Source of the DNA: JAGLQA01 sp023135565
Lineage (GTDB): Bacteria; Acidobacteriota; Aminicenantia; UBA2199
Reading direction: 5' to 3'
NCBI GenBank assembly: GCA_030639305.1
Contig: DAOWCY010000227.1
Coordinates: forward strand, 1-11,017
DNA length: 11,017 nt
The translations under genes and the position numbers were made by a program. The notes under the pieces were generated by a model. The model worked only from the letters and a program-made list of their open reading frames with translations, was not told the origin of the DNA and did not search any database. Shown here one piece after another: positions 5,853 through 11,017 of the stretch (its first letter is position 1; every line of letters begins with the position of its first letter).

Positions 5853-5853
5853 A

Positions 5854-7206
5854 ATGTTTGAAAACGGAACAGCAAAACCCTCTTTGACCCGGCACATCGA
5901 CCGGCTCAAAAAAGAGCGTTGGCAGTTGTCTCCCCCCTGGCTTTCCTCCATCAGGGAGCGGGGCAGGCAGCGGTTCGAGAAATGGGGACTGCCGCACACG
6001 CGCCGGGAAGAGTGGAAATACACCGACGTCTCCGCGCTTTCCGGCCAGGCTTTTTCTCCCCCTACTCCACTGGATTTACCGGCACAAAAGGCGCTGTACA
6101 GGACTACTTTTGATGCAGGGCAGGAGTTATCGCCCCTGCGATTAGTTTTTATTAACGGCTTTTATACTCCTTACCTATCACATGGGCCACATGGCGAAAG
6201 CCTTCCCCCCGGGGTGGAAATCCTCAGCTTAAGAGAAGCTTTAAAAGGAGGACATCCCGGGGTAAAGGCTCATCTTTCCGCCTATGCCCAGGATAAAGAG
6301 AGCAGTTTTTTGGCTTTGAACGATGCTTATATAGAGGATGGCGCTTTCATTTACATCCCGGAAAACACCCGGCTCGAACACCCGGTTCACTTAATCTACA
6401 TCGATGCCGGGAAAGAGACGCCGACCCTGCTTTTCCCCAGGAACCTGATTATCCTGGAACCCAAAGCCTCGGTCACCATCATCGAAGACTATATCGGGCA
6501 CGACCGGGGCGTTTATTTTACCGACGCCGTCAGTGAAATCCTAATAGGGAAAAACGCGGAAGTAGACCATTACAAATTACAGCGTGAAAGCAAAGAAGCC
6601 TTTCATATTGCCTATATCCAGGTACAGCAGGAAGCAGGCAGCCGGTTTACCTCCAACTCCGTTACTTTCGGCGGCAAATTGACGCGAAACAATATCCATT
6701 CCCGTTTAAGCGGCAGCGGTTCTTCCTGTGTATTGAACGGTCTTTATATGATTAGCGGCCGGCAGCATGTGGATAACCACACGCGGGTGGATCACCTTAC
6801 GCCCGGATGCAGCAGCGAAGAAGTTTATCACGGCATTCTCGACGACGAATCCCACGGTGTTTTTAACGGCAAAATCTATGTGCATCCCGGCGCACAAAAA
6901 ACGAATTCCCAACAGACCAGCCGTTCCCTGCTGCTTTCTAAAAACGCCGTCAGCGACGCCAAACCGCAGTTAGAAATCTTTGCCGACGACGTCAAGTGCA
7001 GCCACGGAGCCACGGTCGGGCGCATCGACGAAAACGCTCTTTACTACCTGCGCACCAGGGGAGTATCGGCCCCGGAAGCGCGTAAAATTCTCACCCTGGC
7101 TTTTGCCCGGCGGGTAACGGACAGGTTCCGGCTGCAGGCCCTGCGCCCGGAATTGGAAAAGCTTCTCACTCAAAAGCCCGCGGCCCGCCGCGTGGGCAGG
7201 GTATAA
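5854..7206 (+). CDS. sufD: SufD, Fe-S cluster assembly scaffold subunit
   Basis: This 450-residue paralogue of SufB pairs with it in the SufBC2D complex. The C-terminal region carries the family's conserved stretch QQTSRSLLLSKNA (353-365) and KCSHGATVG (381-389). C382 and H384 correspond in context to C358 and H360 of E. coli SufD; the histidine is part of the SufB-SufD cluster-assembly site. An N-terminal helical segment (residues 1-60, with WKYTD at 54-58) is typical of the family. AAGGAGG sits six bases before the ATG at 5854. An in-frame TTG at 5827 would add nine residues but lies in the repeat and lacks a ribosome binding site. The C-terminus is Arg-rich (AARRVGRV) and ends just before another repeat copy. 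Confidence 0.95.
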   Translation: MFENGTAKPSLTRHIDRLKKERWQLSPPWLSSIRERGRQRFEKWGLPHTRREEWKYTDVSALSGQAFSPPTPLDLPAQKALYRTTFDAGQELSPLRLVFINGFYTPYLSHGPHGESLPPGVEILSLREALKGGHPGVKAHLSAYAQDKESSFLALNDAYIEDGAFIYIPENTRLEHPVHLIYIDAGKETPTLLFPRNLIILEPKASVTIIEDYIGHDRGVYFTDAVSEILIGKNAEVDHYKLQRESKEAFHIAYIQVQQEAGSRFTSNSVTFGGKLTRNNIHSRLSGSGSSCVLNGLYMISGRQHVDNHTRVDHLTPGCSSEEVYHGILDDESHGVFNGKIYVHPGAQKTNSQQTSRSLLLSKNAVSDAKPQLEIFADDVKCSHGATVGRIDENALYYLRTRGVSAPEARKILTLAFARRVTDRFRLQALRPELEKLLTQKPAARRVGRV

Positions 7207-7312
7207 GCCGCTTCGCGGCAGGGCAGCGTGTGAGCGTTTTTGATTCTCAATTATTAAAAGTTTTGATCAAACTTTTTCAAAAGTTTGGCCCCCGGCAGGG
7301 CCGCCGGAGGCA
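7207..7312 (+). repeat. Structured repeat, copy 5 (sufD-sufS), full-length type
   Basis: This copy starts with a stable hairpin, GCCGC (7207-7211) with GCGGC (7215-7219). It continues with GGCAGCGTGTGAGCG, an AAAAGTTT/AAACTTTT AT-rich hairpin around TGATC, a second AAAAGTTT, and the GC-rich block ending CCGCCGGAGGCAG. It is nearly identical to the units of the tandem array at 10771-11017. It ends 15 bases before sufS, and AAGGAGGTG (7315-7323) follows as the ribosome binding site. Confidence 0.88.
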
Positions 7313-7327
7313 GGAAGGAGGTGTAAA

Positions 7328-8563
7328 ATGAGGCAAGAAAAAATTACATTCGACATGCAATCATTGCGCGGGGATTTCCCGGTTTTGCAGCAGTCGGTAA
7401 ACGGCAGACCGCTGGTTTATTTAGACAATGCGGCCACCACGCAGAAACCCCGCTCGGTTATTCGCCGCATGAAGGAGTACTACGAAAGGGAAAACTCCAA
7501 CATTCACCGCGGCGTTCACACCCTGAGCAGCCGGGCCACCGACGCCTATGAAGCAGCCAGGGAAAAAATCCGCTCTTTTATTAATGCCGCCCACAGCCGG
7601 GAGATCATTTTTGTGCGCGGCGCCACCGAAGGAATCAACTTAGTGGCGCACACTTTCGGCAAGCGGTTTGTTAAAGCAGGCGACGAGATTCTTATTTCCG
7701 CTATGGAGCACCACTCCAACATCGTACCCTGGCAGATGATGTGCGAAGAGAGAGGTGCGCATTTAAAAGTAATCCCCATGAACAAACGGGGTGAGTTGGA
7801 GTTAAATGCCTATGAAGATATGCTCACCTCCAAAACCCGTTTAGTGGCGGTTGTGCATGTATCCAATGCTTTAGGCACCGTGAATCCCATCGAAAAGATG
7901 ATTGCCGCGGCCCACGGTAAAGGCATCCCCGTGCTGGTAGACGGGGCTCAATCCATCCCTCACATGCCTATAGACGTGCAGGCATTGGACTGCGATTTTT
8001 TTGTTTTTTCCGGCCACAAAATGTACGGACCGACGGGCATCGGCGTACTTTATGGCCGCAAAGAAATTTTGGATTTATTACCTCCTTACCAGGGCGGCGG
8101 CGACATGATCCGCTCCGTTACTTTTGCAGGGACTTCCTACAACACCCTGCCTCACAAATTCGAGGCAGGCACCCCCAATATTGCCGGAGTGTTGGGCCTG
8201 GAAGCCGCTGTAGATTATTTAAACGGCGTTGGCATGTCGCTCATCGCCGCCCATGAAACCGCTCTGATGGAGTATGCCACAGGAAAACTGAAAGCATTGG
8301 ATGATTTGCGTATTATCGGTAATGCCGAAAAAAAAGCGGGGGCCATCTCGTTTGTTTTGGAAAACATTCATCCCCACGACATAGGCACCATCCTGGACCA
8401 GGAAGGCGTTGCCATTCGCAGCGGACATCACTGCGCCCAGCCGGTGATGGATTTCTTTTCGATCCCGGCCACAGCCCGCGCTTCTTTCGGCCTGTACAAC
8501 ACCACATCGGACATCGACAAATTGACGCAGGGCATCAAAAAAATAGCGGAGGTGTTCAAATGA
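7328..8563 (+). CDS. sufS: SufS, cysteine desulfurase (group II)
   Basis: This 411-residue PLP enzyme converts cysteine to alanine and leaves a persulfide for Fe-S assembly. PLP-binding features are visible: EHHSN (H129), VDGAQ (D205) and SGHKMYGP with the Schiff-base lysine K231. The catalytic cysteine is C369 in RSGHHCAQP. The short loop around it, and the RASFGLYNT segment following, mark group II (SufS) rather than IscS. Activity of this group normally depends on a sulfur acceptor, here the adjacent SufU. AAGGAGG ends six bases before the ATG. The stop overlaps the sufU start in ATGA (8560-8563), so the two are translationally coupled. Confidence 0.96.
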   Translation: MRQEKITFDMQSLRGDFPVLQQSVNGRPLVYLDNAATTQKPRSVIRRMKEYYERENSNIHRGVHTLSSRATDAYEAAREKIRSFINAAHSREIIFVRGATEGINLVAHTFGKRFVKAGDEILISAMEHHSNIVPWQMMCEERGAHLKVIPMNKRGELELNAYEDMLTSKTRLVAVVHVSNALGTVNPIEKMIAAAHGKGIPVLVDGAQSIPHMPIDVQALDCDFFVFSGHKMYGPTGIGVLYGRKEILDLLPPYQGGGDMIRSVTFAGTSYNTLPHKFEAGTPNIAGVLGLEAAVDYLNGVGMSLIAAHETALMEYATGKLKALDDLRIIGNAEKKAGAISFVLENIHPHDIGTILDQEGVAIRSGHHCAQPVMDFFSIPATARASFGLYNTTSDIDKLTQGIKKIAEVFK

Positions 8564-9042
8564 AAGCAGATTTAAAAGAACTCTACCAGGAAATCATACT
8601 GGATCATAATAAAAATCCCCGTAATTTCAAAAAATTAGACCGGCACACCCACAAAGCGGAAGGCTACAACCCCCTGTGCGGCGATCATTATACTCTATAT
8701 TTAAAAGTAGAAAACGATAAAATCTTAGATGTGAGTTTTGAAGGGGCAGGATGTGCTATTTCCAAATCGTCCGCCTCTTTGATGACCTCCTGCATAAAAG
8801 GGAAAAGCCGGGCCGAAGCGGAAGAGATATTCCGGAATTTTCATCTCATGTTGACCGGGAATCTCGAACCGGGTGATTTACCCGGCAGTATGTGCAAGAT
8901 GGAAGCGCTGCAAGGTGTAAAAGCGTTTCCCACGCGGATCAAGTGCGCCACGCTGGTGTGGCATACCATGAAATCGGCCTTAGACGGCAAACAAGAAGCC
9001 GGCACGGAACAGGGTGCGGCGCACCCAGCCCATAATAGGTGA
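8560..9042 (+). CDS. sufU: SufU, zinc-dependent sulfurtransferase partner of SufS
   Basis: This 160-residue IscU-like protein belongs to the Bacillota-type SufU branch. Its zinc ligands are C40 and D42 in NPLCGD, C65 in GAGCAIS, and C129 in RIKCATL, matching C41, D43, C66 and C128 of Bacillus subtilis SufU. In that system SufU takes the persulfide sulfur from SufS by ligand swapping at zinc and passes it to SufBCD. The region between the second and third cysteines has the expected SufU insertion and PGSMCKMEALQGV. About 15 residues after the conserved WHTM helix (from EAGTEQG) form an extra hydrophilic tail. The ribosome binding site GGAGGTG lies within the end of sufS. It is the last suf gene; no sufA, sufE or regulator gene is present. 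Confidence 0.95.
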   Translation: MKADLKELYQEIILDHNKNPRNFKKLDRHTHKAEGYNPLCGDHYTLYLKVENDKILDVSFEGAGCAISKSSASLMTSCIKGKSRAEAEEIFRNFHLMLTGNLEPGDLPGSMCKMEALQGVKAFPTRIKCATLVWHTMKSALDGKQEAGTEQGAAHPAHNR

Positions 9043-9147
9043 TATCTTAGCCCCGGAATTTGTCTTAAGGCTGTTACCGCGGAGCGGTTTCGTCCAATAC
9101 TGTTTTTACACAAATAAAAAAACAAATGAAAAGATTCAGAAACCGAC

Positions 9148-9271
9148 TTAGTATAACTCCAGGCCCTCTATGTACCTGAAATCTTTCAGGTTTAGCGTCA
9201 ATAATCTCTTTATTATTTTTCAGCACTTCGATGATAATATTGGTATCAACTAATACTAAGCCCTCTTCCAT
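9148..9271 (-). pseudogene. PIN-domain (VapC-like) toxin remnant with internal deletion
   Basis: The first codons read MEEGLVLVDTNIIIEVL, a typical PIN start with the catalytic aspartate D9 and a further acidic residue at E15. About 24 codons in, the frame departs from the family. In another frame, ending at a TAA at 9148-9150, the DNA encodes TLNLKDFRYIEGLELY, a typical PIN C-terminus. The two ends of a toxin of about 130 residues are therefore joined near 9200-9210, with most of the middle missing and a frame change. The lost part holds the remaining active-site acidic residues, so the toxin should be dead. It overlaps the upstream antitoxin gene by 16 bases, as intact VapBC-type pairs often do. 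Confidence 0.75.
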
Positions 9272-9489
9272 GCCCTCTCTCTAATCTCTTTAAGAGAAAT
9301 ATCCGTGCGCCCTTCCCATAAACCACATAACTTCTCAAAAAGGTTTCTTTTATTATCTATCGACTGCTTTTTTCTTTTTTTATTTACCGGTATTATAAGA
9401 ATTTCAAGCTCCTCTTTAACGAACTCCTCCGGTATGTTCAGCACAACTCTCTGTGATACCGGTCTTTTAAATTCTCTTACAATTTCCAT
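9256..9489 (-). CDS. VapB-like antitoxin, partner of a broken PIN toxin
   Basis: The 77-residue basic protein has an N-terminal strand-rich half (RPVSQRVVLNIPEEF, then ELEILIIPV). Its C-terminal half, FEKLCGLWEGRTDISLKEIRERAW, resembles the toxin-binding tails of VapB-type antitoxins. Its 3' end overlaps the start of the PIN remnant, the usual antitoxin-toxin order. The gene looks intact and has a near-consensus promoter, so the antitoxin may still be made though its toxin is destroyed. The ATG at 9487-9489 is preceded by GAGGT about ten bases upstream. I could not assign a specific DNA-binding fold; the call rests on arrangement and the C-terminal pattern. Confidence 0.68.
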   Translation of the reverse strand: MEIVREFKRPVSQRVVLNIPEEFVKEELEILIIPVNKKRKKQSIDNKRNLFEKLCGLWEGRTDISLKEIRERAWKRA

Positions 9490-9510
9490 TTTATAATGAC
9501 CTCATCTTAG

Positions 9511-9539
9511 GTTATAGAATATTTTATCTTTCCTGTCAA
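9511..9539 (-). promoter_or_regulatory. Promoter of the VapB-like antitoxin
   Basis: On the minus strand TTGACA (9534-9539) is followed after 17 bp by TATAAC (9511-9516). Transcription would begin near 9504, leaving a leader of about 15 bases. ACCT and AGGT, six bases apart, form a small inverted repeat (9499-9512) overlapping the -10 box and the ribosome binding site, a possible autorepression site. Confidence 0.72.
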
Positions 9540-9659
9540 CTTTTTTTTAATAATTCTTCCCTGCCCCTCAAAGTTCTACGAGGCTCGTTTGCCGAAAGCT
9601 GAAAAAAAAGTGTCAAAATTTTCTTGCCCGATTGTCCTGGTATATGAGGCGCTCGAAAG

Positions 9660-9707
9660 GCCGCGCAAACAACAGGTTGTTGTTTTCCCGGCAGCGGCGT
9701 TTTTTTT
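9660..9707 (+). terminator. Possible intrinsic terminator before the sigma gene
   Basis: An outer stem GCCGC (9660-9664) with GCGGC (9694-9698) encloses a perfect inner stem AAACAACA (9667-9674) with TGTTGTTT (9678-9685). A run of eight T residues (9700-9707) follows immediately. It would stop plus-strand readthrough from the suf side before the sigma gene. The internal loop is asymmetric, so efficiency is uncertain. Confidence 0.45.
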
Positions 9708-9740
9708 CAAGTGGAGTCTTGAAGAAAAAGCATGTATAAT
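9706..9740 (+). promoter_or_regulatory. Probable promoter and inverted repeat ahead of the sigma gene
   Basis: A perfect TATAAT (9735-9740) lies ten bases before the sigma start codon, but the -35 position (9712-9717, TGGAGT) is poor. TTCAAG (9706-9711) and CTTGAA (9718-9723) form an inverted repeat around that -35 segment and could be an activator or repressor site. Transcription would start near 9747, so the message would be almost leaderless. Confidence 0.42.
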
Positions 9741-9749
9741 TAAAGGACT

Positions 9750-10286
9750 ATGGGTAAAAAATTGAGAAGCGATAACATAATCGAAACCCCGGATGTGTTC
9801 ACCGGCCTGTACAGGGAGTATTCTAAAGACCTCTACCGCTTTATTTACAGCCTGATAGGAAACGCCGAAGAAGCCGGGGATTTTACCCAGGACACTTTTT
9901 TTAAATTTTATCGGCAGTTGCAAAAAGGCGAAAAGATTTTGAAACCGAAAGGCTGGCTGTTCCGGGCGGCGGCCAACCTCTGTTACAATCACTTGAAAAG
10001 AAAAAAATTGTTCGGCGTTATTATAAAAAAAGAAACCCCGCGCACGGAGATTTCCCCGGGGGATATCGAAACAGACCTAATAAAAGAACAAGAGGTTCAT
10101 CTTCTCAGGAAGGCTTTGGAAAAACTCCCGGTCAGGGACCGGCTCATCCTGACTTTATACAAGAACGGTTTTTCTACAGCCGAGATTGCCCGGATTATCC
10201 AGGTCAAGATAAACTCGGTGGGCAAAATCCTGGCCCGGTCCGTAAAAAAATTATCCAAAATAGTAAACGAAGGAGAAACCCGATGA
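9750..10286 (+). CDS. ECF-type RNA polymerase sigma factor
   Basis: This 178-residue sigma-70 family protein has only the two ECF domains. Region 2 spans about residues 16-86, with DLYRFIYSLIGN and FTQDTFFKFYRQL, the helix that contacts the -10 element, and the closing WLFRAAANLCYNHLKR. Region 4 covers about 115-172, with LPVRDRLILTLYKNGFSTAEIA as the -35-binding helix-turn-helix. It redirects RNA polymerase to a small regulon, usually an envelope or stress response. The next gene, overlapping by four bases (ATGA), is its zinc-finger anti-sigma factor. The start follows AAAGGA by only two bases, an unusually short gap, and the TATAAT box is so close that leaderless translation is possible. 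The ECF subgroup cannot be assigned by eye. Confidence 0.9.
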   Translation: MGKKLRSDNIIETPDVFTGLYREYSKDLYRFIYSLIGNAEEAGDFTQDTFFKFYRQLQKGEKILKPKGWLFRAAANLCYNHLKRKKLFGVIIKKETPRTEISPGDIETDLIKEQEVHLLRKALEKLPVRDRLILTLYKNGFSTAEIARIIQVKINSVGKILARSVKKLSKIVNEGETR

Positions 10287-10792
10287 AATGCTTAAAAGAG
10301 AGTCTTATGATACTTTACATGGATAAGACCCTGCCTGAAAAAAAGATGAAACAGGCGCAGTCTCATCTTTCCGGGTGCCCCGAATGCCGGTCCAGGTTAA
10401 AAAAGTTAGAGACCGGTTTAGACGCTATTTTGCGAAAAATGGACTTATTAGCACCGGGTGTTGAGCAAAGGCCCGCTTTAGACGCGGCTTTTATCCTGCC
10501 CGGGCAACCGCGGAAAAAGTTAGTTTCGGTTGATTTTTTCGATTTCTTTAAACCGCGCCTGATCTTGAAATGGGCTGTGCCGGCAGCAGCGGCGGTGATC
10601 GTGTTTGTTCTTTTGTGGGTGCTGCCTTTTTCCCGGCCGGGGACGGGGGATTTTTTACCGGCGGCGGAAGCCGGGCAATTTTCCATCCAGTCTATCAAAA
10701 TGGAAGAGAAGCCGGTGCAGGCTTATGTGATCAAAGACGAAGACAGCAAAACAACATTAATCTGGTTAGAGGCAGCGTGTGAGCGCCTTTGA
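10283..10792 (+). CDS. Zinc-finger (zf-HC2) membrane anti-sigma factor
   Basis: The 169-residue protein has an N-terminal zinc-binding anti-sigma domain: C3, then H28-xxx-C32-xx-C35 in HLSGCPEC, the ZAS pattern that binds ECF sigma region 2/4. One transmembrane helix lies at about 94-117 (LKWAVPAAAAVIVFVLLWVLP), putting the C-terminal 50 residues outside the cytoplasm as a sensor segment. It is translationally coupled to the sigma gene (ATGA overlap; AAGGAG seven bases before the ATG). The natural end appears to be near TTLIWLE (157-163). The final codons, AACERL and the stop, are read from the repeat element that begins at 10771, so the original stop was probably lost when the repeat arrived or expanded. 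Confidence 0.87.
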   Translation: MKCLKESLMILYMDKTLPEKKMKQAQSHLSGCPECRSRLKKLETGLDAILRKMDLLAPGVEQRPALDAAFILPGQPRKKLVSVDFFDFFKPRLILKWAVPAAAAVIVFVLLWVLPFSRPGTGDFLPAAEAGQFSIQSIKMEEKPVQAYVIKDEDSKTTLIWLEAACERL

Positions 10793-11017
10793 TTTTAATT
10801 ATAAAAAGTTTTGATCAAACTTTTTCAAAAGTTTGGCCCCCGGCAGGGCCGCCGGAGGCAAGAGCGTAGCGCGGGCAGCGTGTGAGCGCTTTTGATTTTT
10901 AATTATAAAAAGTTTTGATCAAACTTTTTTAAAAGTTTGGCCACCCCGGCAGGGGCCGCCGGAAGCAAGAGCGTAGCGCGGGCAGCGTGTGAGCGCTTTT
11001 GATTTTTAATTATAAAA
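10771..11017 (+). repeat. Tandem array of the structured repeat (two units plus a partial)
   Basis: Two complete units of 103 bp (10771-10873) and 107 bp (10874-10980) are followed by 37 bp of a third that runs off the window. Each starts GGCAGCGTGTGAGCG, then carries an AT-rich hairpin: AAAAAGTTT (10803-10811) with AAACTTTTT (10817-10825) in unit 1. A second AAAAGTTT (10827-10834) follows that can pair with the same right arm. The unit ends with a GC-rich stem (10836-10844 with 10851-10859, one mismatch) and GCAAGAGCGTAGCGCG. Unit 2 has small insertions in the GC block. The array begins inside the anti-sigma gene. There is no transposase, and no unique spacers that would suggest CRISPR. Confidence 0.92.

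Noticed and set aside
5827..5853. TTG start extending SufD by nine residues
   Set aside because: It lies in the repeat without a ribosome binding site, whereas AAGGAGG precedes the ATG at 5854.
9076..9090. Suf operon terminator just after sufU
   Set aside because: ACCGC/GCGGT is only a 5-bp stem followed by TTC, too weak to list as a terminator.
9576..9992. 138-residue minus-strand open frame near the sigma gene
   Set aside because: It overlaps the sigma gene in antisense and crosses its promoter region, and has no recognisable domain.
10771..11017. CRISPR-like array at the right edge
   Set aside because: The units are over 100 bp and contiguous, with no unique spacers between short conserved repeats and no cas genes.

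Overview
The window looks like chromosomal DNA of a Gram-positive, Bacillota (Firmicutes)-type bacterium, most likely of the class Clostridia. The reasons are a SufBCDSU Fe-S operon using the zinc protein SufU rather than SufE, strong AAGGAGG-type ribosome binding sites, and several near-consensus sigma-A promoters (TTGACA, 17 bp, TATAAT-like). I cannot name the species from sequence alone.

Layout. Positions 168-1463 encode a membrane protein with an N-terminal phosphothreonine-binding FHA domain and a proline/threonine repeat linker. A convergent class-I glutamine amidotransferase (1585-2151, minus) follows, with its own promoter. Positions 2152-3330 are AT-rich and mostly non-coding. They hold two small minus-strand antitoxin-like genes (CopG-type, 2556-2789; YgiT zinc-finger type, 2948-3172) with no recognisable toxin partner, bracketed by two near-identical 27-bp direct repeats. 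The suf operon runs from 3393 to 9042 in the order sufB, sufC, sufD, sufS, sufU. It starts from a consensus promoter overlapped by a 25-bp palindrome that fits the published IscR type-1 operator at 23 of 25 positions. A VapB-like antitoxin (9256-9489, minus) follows, with a PIN-toxin remnant that has lost its middle. The right end carries an ECF sigma factor (9750-10286) and its zinc-finger, membrane-anchored anti-sigma partner (10283-10792).

Working together. SufS removes sulfur from cysteine, SufU accepts it, and SufB-SufC-SufD form the scaffold ATPase that builds Fe-S clusters. The operator predicts control by an IscR-like Rrf2 regulator encoded outside the window. The sigma/anti-sigma pair is a separate envelope- or stress-signalling unit.

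The most unusual signal is a family of structured intergenic repeats ending in a GCCGCCGGAGGCAAG-like motif, with about eight full or partial copies. They sit at three of the four suf gene boundaries, next to the ribosome binding sites of sufC, sufD and sufS. Others lie ahead of the FHA gene and upstream of the amidotransferase promoter, always oriented with the downstream gene, and a tandem array closes the window. One copy has become the C-terminal tail of SufC, and another supplies the last codons of the anti-sigma gene.
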